Assembly: GCA_029953675.1 (NCBI GenBank) | Contig: JAMWBK010000001.1 | Coordinates: 3,612,501 to 3,676,500, forward strand | Reading direction: 5' to 3' | Origin: Rhodosorus marinus | Lineage: Eukaryota; Rhodophyta; Stylonematophyceae; Stylonematales; Stylonemataceae | Length of the DNA stretch: 64,000 nucleotides | Part shown: one piece after another, positions 55,265 to 64,000 of the stretch | Layout: the number at the start of each line of letters is the position of its first letter | How positions within the stretch are numbered: position 1 is the first letter of the stretch | Notes under the pieces: model-generated | Told to the model about the DNA's origin: nothing | Databases searched by the model: none | Seen by the model: the letters and a program-made list of their open reading frames with translations, nothing else | Program-made: the position numbers and the translations under genes

Positions 55265-56170
55265 TTACTGTGAAGCCAACAACCCCGGATGGATGTCCTA
55301 CGAAAGGGAAAAAGAGTCAGAAATATGTGACGACTACCGGGGAAAAAAAAATAATCACCAACTACCTACCTAGTCCTGGCAGCACACACTCTCTGGGCTA
55401 TTGACGGCAACCCAGGCATTGCCTCTCCACAGCGTGCGGTTCATAGCGGCAAGGGGCTCTACTGACGGTGCTGCGGTTGGAGTCAAGGTGTCTCGTGAGC
55501 CGACCAAGGTCTGTCATCGTAGGAGTCGCGAGTCTTCCACAAGTCTCAACGGCTATCGGGCTAAAATCCTCTGGGTCAGTCACGGCGGCGCGATATTTGC
55601 TGACCTTCCCTTGAGCGACAGTGTGGACAGCTAGGCCAGTTCGTGTAGCTGTACGTCGCAGGAAGGCCGTCTGGAGAGGGCTGGTGACTACGACATCGAT
55701 GAATAACGTCCGGTGCGTTCGCGGGTGTTTCAAGTAGATATCAGGTGCTCGACGAGGTAGCTCCAAGTTCACTGGTCCTGGCTCGACGACAACGTCCTCA
55801 TAGCCCCAATCTCTCAGAAGTCGCGCGGTGGTCCGCACTAGCTCGTGGTTTCGATGGATCCGCAGTCGTAGGGAGCGGGAGCAACGGTGGAGGAGTTGAT
55901 AACCGTAGAAACGTCATGGGTCGTTCTGCAGGAGGGGCAGGGCGCGGGCTGCGGTTGGTCAACGAGCGGTACTCCAAGGAGTTGTCGGATGTTCGCGATG
56001 AGTGGCTGCCTTGTGACGAAGAGTGCGCGTGCTGTTGGAATATCGCGAAGCCAAGTACCGCTTGCGCCACCGGTTGCTGAGCGAAGTCGAGCTCGCACGT
56101 AGACTGGGACCGTCGGCTCGTCGACTACATGGCACTGTACGCTGTCTGATGCGGAGCGTTGGAGAAGGCG
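55265..56170 (-). pseudogene. LINE family 1, copy B (zinc and restriction-like endonuclease)
   Basis: Reads MRARLRSATGGASGTWLRDI, then CPSCRTTHDV, then DWGYEDVVVEPG, RAPDIYLKHPRTHRTLFID, VVVTSP, KVSKYRAAV and DFSPIAVETCGRL. The PD...D...K pattern fits the restriction-like endonuclease of early-branching LINEs. It is frameshifted once near 55840 and 5' truncated like copy A. Confidence 0.78.
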
Positions 56171-56395
56171 CGTTGCACGTGGGCTAAAGGCCGTGTTGGT
56201 TTGTCTTCGGCGGTCTCAGTTGACGGCATAGGGCGTTGCACAGGACTCCGGTTCAGGAGTCCGTCCCATGTGGCGGCGCCGGCGAGGGAATGCGAACAAT
56301 CTGCGGGCAAGTTCTCCGATACAGTGCTGAGTAGGTTCTGGATCTCGGCAGCTAGCGGGTTCATTGCGTAGACGTATCATCGGTGCTCTTCAGTG

Positions 56396-56503
56396 CCAAG
56401 TGGGTCGGGTTTTTCGCTGTTTACGACCCAGATGTGGTTAAACCGGCAAAAACAGGGGGTTTTAAGGGGGGGTCGTAAACAGCGAAAAACCCAACCCACT
56501 TGG
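56396..56503. repeat. Inverted repeat with 33-base arms
   Basis: 56396-56428 and 56471-56503 are reverse complements with one mismatch. The spacer is 42 bases. The arm tip ccaagtgggt then recurs as direct repeats at 56510-56524. Confidence 0.85.
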
Positions 56504-56689
56504 TAAAAAACCCAACCCACTTGCCGAAAAATCCGGCCCACTAGGCGCAACCCTACTATTTGGTCCGTTTACTATGTACTATTCCTGAATGAATCTGTTT
56601 GATAGGGTTGCACCACCAGCAGGCAATTGGAATTTAGTACCGGTATTACCGGTAATTGCGAAAATGCAAACAATTTCGAGGGTTTTTTC

Positions 56690-57115
56690 GGTCACTAACG
56701 GCAAGAGCAGCTCGGTCCACGCGGCATGTTAAAGAATCGCAGTACGCGGCAGCGATGTCAAACCCTACCTTTCGCGATTCGGCCGTGACAAAACCGGTTT
56801 GTCCCCCTCATTATTGAATGCTTTGGCTTGATAGATGATGATCCGTTTATTCAGAGCCTAACTACCCTGAGAAGCGAGAGACAAGACGCTGATGACGCGC
56901 GTGATAGATAGTGTAGGTTCTCGCTGGCTGCGAGGTATCTTTCGGAACGACCCAGGGCGTCTAGACTATCTAGACGCCCTGGGTCGTTGGTCTGGTCACG
57001 GAGCTTTCTTTGACCCTGTGGCGCTCAAAAGCTGCTTTGTTTGTAGACGCGCGTCATCAGCGTCTTGTCTCTCGCTTCTCAGGGTAGTTAGGCTCTGAAT
57101 AAACCTGATGATGAT
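56690..57115 (+). mobile_element. Rearranged LINE family 2 mosaic
   Basis: Starts in plus orientation (ttaaagaatcgcagtacgcgg block). It switches at 56836 to the minus-oriented 3' end, switches back at about 56901, and contains a small palindrome gggcgtctagactatctagacgccc. It ends with the family 3' terminus at 57115. Confidence 0.7.
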
Positions 57116-57127
57116 GAACTAACGGTC

Positions 57128-57559
57128 TTGAAATTGAACGTGAGAAGCCAACTCCTGCCTTTCGCATGCTACCAGAATGATAAACGCCGCGTGGCTAACC
57201 TCGTGGTCACCTGTAGCCGCCGTACGACGTACGTTCCTAATCCTCAGGCTAGTCGCGATTTGCCGGCTGCGCTAGAGCGCCGTGGATTTACCGCTGCCAA
57301 AATGAGACGTCGCAAAGAGTTGAAATACGCGGGGGCCTTGTCTTCCCAATGCATTCGTGCTTCGGCTCTAGCTCATCGCCTGGTACCACTGGTCATTGAG
57401 TGCTTTGGGTTTATGGATTCCGTTGGTTCTCGTTGGCTTCGGGAATTGTTCCGCGAACGCCCTGACCATCTGTCCTCGTTGTTTACCCGTTTAAGTTTCT
57501 TGCTGTGGCGTATGAACGATGCTTTGATGTTGGAGGGGCGCGATCTTCGCCGCTGTTAG
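57128..57559 (+). pseudogene. LINE family 2 restriction-like endonuclease C-terminal frame
   Basis: A 143-residue open frame: VANLVVTC...TYVPNPQASRDLPAAL...RRKELKYAGAL...VIECFGFMDSVGSRWLREL. The spacing of D/E and K residues resembles the restriction-like endonuclease of R2/CRE-type LINEs. No start or RT is attached. Confidence 0.65.
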
Positions 57560-59150
57560 TCCTTTTTTTCCCGTGGGGATTCTTTTCTTTCAGCCTCCGA
57601 TTGAACAAATTAATTCAATTAACGGTAATCTCGGCAATATCGTTAATGGTTTCCAAAATAGGCCCTAACGAACCCAAAAACGTGGAAAACGAGAAAATTA
57701 TAAACACCGAGAATTACGACCAACTACCGGCCCCTCTAGTAGTAGCAAAAATCAACCTTTTTTCGCCTCCCAAACGGTGGCGGAGGTCCACCCTGTTTCT
57801 TAGAAGCTTGGAAGCGTTTTTGACGGGTTTATTGATGACCCGTTTATTCAGAGCCTAACTACCCTGAGAAGCGAGAAACAAGACGCTGATGACGCGCGTC
57901 CGACAATAAAGCAGCGTTGGAACGCCACAGGGTCAAGGACAGCTCCATGAGGGGGCTATCAAGACGACCTGGGTTGTTTCGAAAGAGCCCACCAAACCAA
58001 CGAGAACCTACACTATCAACTAAACCAAAGCACTCGATGATTCAAGTGCGGGGCGCTTCTGTGCCTGGGTCGTAGGTGTGCTCCAGCTTGTCATTGCCCG
58101 CGGGTCCTTCAGATTCATGGACAGATTCATCGTCAGCTTCTTCAGACTCAGAACCATCGTCGGGCAATATTTATCGTGGGGACAGACTTATGTTCCCGAG
58201 CAACACCTCCCGACATGCTTTCGTTGGACGACTCCTCCGATCCTTCCGCTGATGAGGTTGCCCGCTTGTAGTAAGTCATTGGGGTTCCTGTTTCATGCTC
58301 AGGGTTGGTCTTTCCACCCTGGGCCCAAGGATGTAAGTCCCAGCAGAGTTTGTTTCCAAGTCAGCCATTCGCTTCTGTAGCTTGCTTAGGAGTCGCTTCT
58401 GCTTATCGTCCGCTGAGGTTCGTACACCCTCATTTCAGAAATTCAACTTCCTAAGCTTCGCGACCGTCATTCTGTTGCGTAGCTTCGTATGACAGAGCCA
58501 CGTCGAAGACCACAATCGCTCACAATCTGAGCCATGTGGACAGAACTCTGTCTATACACGCCCCAAGTTCGCGATTCTAGAGCGTCTTCTTTCGTGGAGG
58601 GACAAAAGCTTGAACTGATCACGGACTATGTGGCCCCACCAGAAAGATTCGGGAGGAAACCGCAATATTCAGATCAACCAATCCCGGAGCTCCTCCCTCC
58701 AGGAACTTTCGCTTGTTGCTTGCTCGCTAGACAATTCTTGGTACAGATTCGCCACGACCAAGCAAACACGTTCTTCCCGTGGACATGCCCACTCCCCTCA
58801 GGCGGTGATCCAGCATCCAAGAAACGTATGATACTGGACGAAGTATGTCCCTCATCCGCTTCTCTATTACGTTTAAAATGGCGGCTTGATTCTCCCTTCC
58901 GATGTTTACGTCCTCTGTTAGTATATTCTATGTTGAAGGGGGGCCGATCAAACCTGTATCAGCATCAGCCTGCCTGGTACTGCTGCGATATTGGTTGATT
59001 CTCTCCTTGAGAAGCTTGCACCCTCAATTCCAGCCCCGAATCGCCTAATGTGATGAATTGAGAACCCCTTTTGAGGTGGCAAAACCGAGGTGTTTGTTCG
59101 GGCCAGACCCTCGATTCCGTTGCAGAACACCTGTTTTGTTCTCATTGAAA
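57560..59150. other. Mixed spacer with LINE 3'-end fragment
   Basis: AT-rich 3' UTR-like DNA runs to 57830 and a minus-oriented family 2 3' end lies at 57840-58045. Then come unassigned frames, including a 154-residue plus frame at 58534-58998, that match no family I know. Confidence 0.45.
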
Positions 59151-59260
59151 TGAATGGGTTTAATCGGAGACTGAAAGCGAAAAAAAACTGAGTGGAAAAA
59201 ATACAATAAGCGCCGCGAAGATCGAGCTCCTCCAACATCAAAGCAGCGTTCATACGCTAC
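59151..59260 (-). mobile_element. LINE family 2 tail fragment
   Basis: Matches the 3' UTR and coding end (NAALMLEELDLRG) of the copies at 57500-57600 and 59575-59700 in minus orientation. Confidence 0.55.
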
Positions 59261-59574
59261 ACAGCACCAAGAAACTTAAAAACGGCTAAACAACGATTAG
59301 TGCGACCCCCGATTCCGCTACAGTAGAAAAGAATGCAATTACCGTTTATTACGGTCATAAACACCGCTTTTTTGATGTAAAACAATCAATTTTTCCCGCG
59401 AATCGCTGTTTGTCTTGATTAATATCCTCGATTCCAGCTCATACGCGCCGTGTTTATTTTCAGGTATATTACCCGGTAATTGTAATTAACGGTGCGGGCA
59501 ATTCCTTCTTTGAGAAAAGTGTACTATTACCGCCCTAGTATTAAGTGGTGGTTTTGCTATAAAAGTTGTACTGT

Positions 59575-60575
59575 TTGAACTTATCTAATGGGAGGCTGAA
59601 AGAAAAGAATCCCGAGGGGGAAGAAAAGACTAAAGGCGGGTAAGATCGCGCCCCTCCAAGGTCAAAGCATCGTTCATAAACTTAAACGGGTAAACAACGA
59701 GGACAGGCGGTCAGGGCGTTTGCGGGACAATTCCCGAAGCCACGAGAACCAACGGAATCCATCCAAAGCACTCAATGACCAGAGGTACCATTCGTCAAAG
59801 CATCGTTCATAAACTTAAAACGGGTAAACAACGAGGACAGGCGGTCAGGGCGTTTGCGGGACAATTCCCGAAGCCAACGAGAACCAACGGAATCCATCCA
59901 AAGCACTCAATGACCAGAGGTACCAGGCGATGAGCTAGAGCCACCCAAGCACGAATGCCTTGGGAAGACAAGGCCCTCGCATATTTCAACTCTTTGCGAC
60001 GTCTCATATTGGCAGCGGCAAATCCACAGCGCTCCAGCGCCGCCGGCAAATAGCGTCTAGCCTGAGGATTAGGAACAGCAAGATCAACGTACGTCGTACG
60101 GCGGCTATCGTCACAGGTGACCACGAGGTCAGCCACGCGGCGTTTAGTCATTCTGGTAGTCTGCGACAGCCAGGGGCTTCTCACGTTCAATTTCAAGACC
60201 GGCTTGATCCTACGATAGACCGATGTTCGCTTTATAACAGGTTCGAGATCCGCGTATGTCGTCGGGTTCGGGCGCCTTTCACAGCGGGGCAGCTGGCGAG
60301 CAAGTGGGCGCCAAAATCCGCGGTATCTTCGTTCTGAGAGCATAGAGGGCACGGCGAACCCATCTCGGGTGGCCAGGGCGGCTGATGCAAGCCGAGGTAT
60401 AAACGCAGAGATGTGCGCATTTCGAAATCTGTCAGTGTGAGTGGCGGCAAAGCGGGGACGCTCATGAGCCACTGTGAGCTGGTTAACCCTCCAAGACTAC
60501 GCAGGCGGGCGCAATCTCGGGAAGAAGAGACCATCTGCTCTCGAAGTCGGCCGTAGCAGCACGGTGCAAGTCCCA
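59575..60575 (-). pseudogene. LINE family 2, best preserved C-terminal region
   Basis: From the right it reads VPALPPLTLTDFEMRTSLRL, then CPLC...FGAHLLASCPAVKGARTRRHTRI (zinc motif), then KLNVRSP, RVADLVVTC, TYVDLAVPNPQARRYLPAAL, RRKELKYARAL and LVIECFG. It has one frameshift between the zinc and endonuclease parts. The 3' part is tandemly duplicated. Confidence 0.78.
59661..59925 (-). repeat. 133-base tandem duplication inside LINE tail
   Basis: 59661-59790 and 59794-59925 are nearly identical (gtcaaagcatcgttcataaac ... accagaggtacca). Two single-base indels separate them. Confidence 0.9.
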
Positions 60576-61079
60576 AGAAAGGGTGTTTTCAACGCATCCG
60601 TGTGTGAGTTATACTGAAGTGGTAATAGTAACTATAACTCAAGGTGTAACCTCAAGACAGGCTGGCAGTGGTAGCCCAGCAGAATCTCTCGCACCTTCCG
60701 ATCTCCTTGGCGCTGGCGCAGCCGACATTCTGGATAAGGGTCTTCTCCATTATTGCTGTCCAAGATTTCCTTGTATCAGGAAATTCGGTTGAGAGAATAA
60801 TCCTGAATTTACTCAGGTGTTTCCAGTTGGGCGTGGGCATCTTTTTTCTGCACGGAGCCTCTCGAGGACGTTGGGGAGTCATCCGCTATGGACTTCAGTG
60901 TCGGTCCTGAGGTGGACCCGCTCGCCATTGAGCCGAGCGCCCCCTCCCCCTTGGCGTTCGGGGTAGGGTTTCCGGCTCCTTGGCGGATGTTTTCGCGTCT
61001 TTGTCTTCTTTGCGTGCCCCTCCCATCAAGCGTTCCCTCTTGACGCCAGTTGAGGGGGAAAATACTCTTGCCCAAGTAG
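60576..61079 (-). pseudogene. Frames of unknown function near LINE RT
   Basis: Two overlapping minus frames (60652-60882 and 60809-61093) and plus alternatives. None is recognised. Probably element-derived. Confidence 0.25.
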
Positions 61080-61430
61080 GGACATTCATCCACAGGCCTG
61101 CCTTGCGCCCAATCAGAAACTGGCGAGAGGTTTCGTCTCGCGTCGTATCCCTAGCGAGGCGAGGGTTTTTTGCGGCCCACCCAAGTCGATATCGGCTATT
61201 CAGGTGGCTGTGAACTGGTGACTCGCATGCTGCAGTTGGATGGTCTCAGGGATGAGCCGCTTGGTACGCTCTCGGTCGATTTCGCAAACGTTTTCGCAAT
61301 GTGTCGTGTACTCGCGCGTGAGGTGGTTCGTCAGCTCTTCGCATCTGGCTTTCGTTTCCTGTCATCTTGGGTGAAGAGAGCCACACTTTCGTGGCACATT
61401 TGGGTGTTCAGCGGGGAGACCCCTTAGGGC
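61080..61430 (+). pseudogene. LINE reverse transcriptase fragment
   Basis: Across one frame change it reads RPALRPIRNWREVSSRVVSLA, then GYSGGCELVTRMLQLDGL, then LGTLSVDFANVFAMCRVL. This matches the non-LTR RT order of RPI, GGxE and catalytic motif A (D-F-x-N-x-F). The YxDD motif is not reached. Confidence 0.7.
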
Positions 61431-62460
61431 CTTTCCTGCACACGTTTGGATTGCAATTGGCGTTGTTGCGGGTGATCCGCGTCAGTTCCTGCGGGTCCGA
61501 GTCGTCGCCTTCCATGACATGTTCGCAAATGGCTTGAACGGTTGAGTGAGTATACATACGCCCCAGTGCGCACGGCCCAGGGAGCACGGTCGGCGTTTAC
61601 CTCTTGATGCTTTTGAGAACGCTACGCGCAAGTCGAAGCTCAATATAGACATCCATACCTAAAATGGACGGTACTAAGCAAATCTCTGCGGTCAATAGCC
61701 GCTACTTACATCGGCACTGGCAGATCCTCAAATAGTCCCACTTGCTGAAGCCCCCGCAGAACATTTCGAGGATGGCCTTGGTCTACCTGCCGCACTCGTC
61801 AGGGAAATTTGGAGCATCTATCCTACCACATTATCCGACAAAGGACTGTTAAGAGCTACCAGTGCCTAGGCTCCCAAAGCGCTTAGGAGCCGCAAACCAG
61901 GAGCCTTCCCTACTTGAAGCTAGATGCGTTCACTCTCAAAGCGTTCTTTAGGGCCACCAATGCCGAATCTTGATCGCGGGAAGTCTGCTCTATTACGTAA
62001 GCCTTCTTATTCCAATCTACTCCGATGGAGTTGCTCTCGGCTGCAGGCTAAATGGGTAAAAAGCAGCATTTGCGATGTCCCCATGGCCTTTCAGGTCGGC
62101 GCAATAACAAACTGCTATTCGTGAGACCGCACAGACATCCTCTCAAATGCGGTCCGGAATTACGACCTTGCCTCCATCGAGCTTGCACTCAATAAGACGC
62201 CTTCCTTGAAAATGCAATAAACAAGGCGTCTGTTTCACAGTGCTCTCGACAGGAAACAGAGAGTCCCAGTCTGTCAGTCGCACGTGAACACGGGCAACTG
62301 ATGTTGGTGCTACCCCTGCCCACGCTCGCCACACTTGCTAATGAAAGTTTTATGCTCCCCATTCGAGCGGGGTCATCGTTAGGATGGTCTAAGGATGATC
62401 GTACTTGCTTCAATGAATGTGTCTACTGCCTAGTGCCTTGCCAAGCTTGTTGGATTTGTC
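61431..62460. other. Spacer without recognised gene
   Basis: Only short frames without recognisable motifs. No strong repeats seen. Confidence 0.45.
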
Positions 62461-62474
62461 GGTTGGTTTGGGAC

Positions 62475-62725
62475 AGAACCCAATCCAAACTTCCAGAGAC
62501 CAGAGCGGAATCCAGTGCTATTCGCATGGGTTGCGATTGTTACAACCATGCTTGGCGGGTTGAGCCGTCCAAAGAAGTACTGCTGCTGCAGTGAGTCAGA
62601 CTCGAGGCGGACCGAGCCCAAGCCAAACTTCCAGAGACCAGAGAGCAATGTAGTGCTATTCGCATAGGTCACAACCCTGGTGTTGATGGCTGACGGGTTC
62701 ACTAGTCCTAACAAGTACTGCAGCT
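62475..62725. repeat. Diverged tandem duplication of about 130 bases
   Basis: Two units share ccaaacttccagagaccagag, gtgctattcgcat, gt-acaacc, ggcgg/gacgggtt and aagtactgc-gctgcag. On the minus strand they read as a two-fold LWKFGLGSV-containing repeat. Confidence 0.75.
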
Positions 62726-63120
62726 GCAGTTCGTCTGAGATTCGACCTGGAAAGCTGCGTGGAAGAGTGTTGACCAGGAGACGGGTGGACATCTTTCGAT
62801 GTGTGTCAAGAACTCGGCAACGTCGATACTCCCATTTCCATCCGCGTCGACCTCACTGATCATCATCCTCAGCACTTCTTCGGATGGAGTCGAGTTTGTG
62901 TTGGTGCGGGAGAGTGAGAGAGATAAAGTACTCGCAATTACTTTTTTGGGAGACGTTGAGGCTGCGGGGGGTGGCAAGCCGATTCTTTCGGAGAGCTGTG
63001 AGATTTCCTGGGTTTTCTTAATTTCCTGAGAATTTCCTGAGAATTTCCTGAGAATTTCCTGAATTAATGGAAGGGAAGCAGATGAAGGAGCGGACCAGCT
63101 CGGGTAGACGAGCGCTCATG
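62708..63120 (-). pseudogene. EF-hand protein, 5' fragment
   Basis: The minus strand reads QEIKKTQEISQLSERIG, a Ser/Thr/Pro linker, and then a good EF-hand (EEVLRMMISEVDADGNGSID and VAEFL, loop Asp to Glu at about 62810-62848), as in calmodulin-like proteins. The frame is open back to 63116 but has no ATG. An ATG at 63120 is in another frame. Downstream coding is lost in tandem repeats or continues through an unrecognised intron. Function beyond calcium binding is unknown. Confidence 0.5.
63020..63062. repeat. 11-base tandem repeat (aatttcctgag)
   Basis: Three full copies and a partial one, inside the presumed 5' end of the EF-hand frame. Confidence 0.9.
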
Positions 63121-63492
63121 GAGAGAGGGAGGGACGTGCAGCGGGATGGGAAGGTAGGGGGAAGAGGGGGTTGAGATTTAACGAGCTTAGCTCTCATATT
63201 CGTTTGATTGGGACTGGAAGGAGAGGGGTCGGAAGCGTTGAGTTTTGAGGGACACGATTTTAGTAACCACTAGTCTTGTGCTTGGTTGTGTGTTTTTTGG
63301 GGTGTGTTTTTGCACGCTGCTGAAGTATTTAAGAGGGGCTGGAGGGAGCGAGGGTCAAAGTGATGGGTTAAGAATGTAGACAGACCCGAATGGAGCTGTT
63401 GTAGATTTTTTTCGTTTTCTTGAGTTTGGTCGTACGAGAGTATGAATCTGACTATGCTTGAAAGGGTGTTCAGAGGCGGGTAATACAACCGA

Positions 63493-64000
63493 ATGGAGTG
63501 GGAATGGCCGGAGGAGGATAAGCAGCTATTGCAGCAGCTGCAGAGAAAGCAAATCCCTGATCCGGGCGGTAAGCATGCCCGTCAGGATGACAGCGGGGTT
63601 GATTTGGATTTTGTTAGCCCTGGAGAGGTAAGGACGTCATCAGAATTCTCCAGGCATCGCTCACTTATGTCTCACTCGGAGGAATTCTTGCTGACGTCTC
63701 GTCCTCTGTGGTCGTCCGCGTTTCCAGTATGAACAGGCGTTCAAAAGGGATATGCTTGCGTCAACTGCACTCTCCCATGCGCTGAGGAGGATAAAAGCTA
63801 AAACAGCCGGTGCAGCAGTGCCCAAACTGTTCCGACAGCGTCAAGATGCAAACTCCAAAGATGTCGGGGAGAAGGCAGCAGGGAAGAGCAGAGTTACCCT
63901 CCAGGAGCTTAACGATCACAGCAAGCAAGAGCCACTCGCTGATCGAGAAGAATCTACTCCGGATGCGATTGTGAGCAGAACCCATTTCCAACCATTGCAT
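63493..64000 (+). CDS. 5' part of an unknown gene, runs off window
   Basis: Exon 1 is 63493-63627 (45 codons). Then comes a GT-AG intron 63628-63727 (100 bases, gtaagg...tttccag), then exon 2 from 63728 open to the window end (91 codons). The product begins MEWEWPEEDKQLLQQLQRKQ and continues with YEQAFKRDMLASTALSHALR, a helical stretch rich in Arg/Lys and Ala. No domain recognised. Phase-0 junctions and a 273-base open second exon support a real gene. Confidence 0.6.

Overview
The window looks like nuclear DNA of a photosynthetic eukaryote with a primary plastid, most likely a red alga. That assignment is an inference. It rests on a plastid class I aldolase and a plastid-type omega-6 desaturase, both with N-terminal transit-like extensions, on PPR proteins, a separase, long mostly unbroken exons, and a few short GT-AG introns of about 80-110 bases. 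No bacterial operons, rRNA, tRNA or CRISPR arrays were seen.

Layout. 0-3.2 kb: a CT microsatellite and an ABC1/UbiB-like kinase (minus). 3.2-7.2 kb: a long spacer, then plastid class I fructose-bisphosphate aldolase (one intron). 8.1-11.5 kb: a decayed Ty3/gypsy element. 12.7-13.8 kb: a four-exon TMBIM/Lifeguard membrane protein. 15.3-21.6 kb: two large helical-repeat/PPR proteins, tail to tail. 21.76-27.59 kb: a young chromodomain Ty3/gypsy element (minus) with LTRs, PBS, PPT and target duplication; its integrase part is duplicated around an inverted third copy. 28.9-34.1 kb: a five-exon separase of about 1610 residues. 34.3-36.55 kb (minus, tail to tail with separase): a four-exon gene joining a complete family I inorganic pyrophosphatase to a fructose-1,6-bisphosphatase-like domain that has lost its metal ligands. 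38.05-39.28 kb: plastid desaturase. 42.4-45.5 kb: a disordered 1038-residue protein with six copies of a basic Ser/Phe motif and an eight-residue tandem repeat. 45.5-50.4 kb: no convincing gene, odd composition, and a terminator-like hairpin. 50.4-61.4 kb: a graveyard of LINE-type elements with C-terminal zinc and restriction-like-endonuclease regions, plus a rearranged gypsy gag. 62.7-64 kb: an EF-hand gene fragment and the 5' part of a further gene running off the window.

Functional links. Aldolase, the FBPase-like domain and pyrophosphatase all touch fructose-1,6-bisphosphate/PPi metabolism, but they are dispersed and there is no operon-like logic. The standout is the pyrophosphatase-FBPase-like fusion. 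The exon joins given here were traced by hand from splice consensus and reading phase and have no transcript support.
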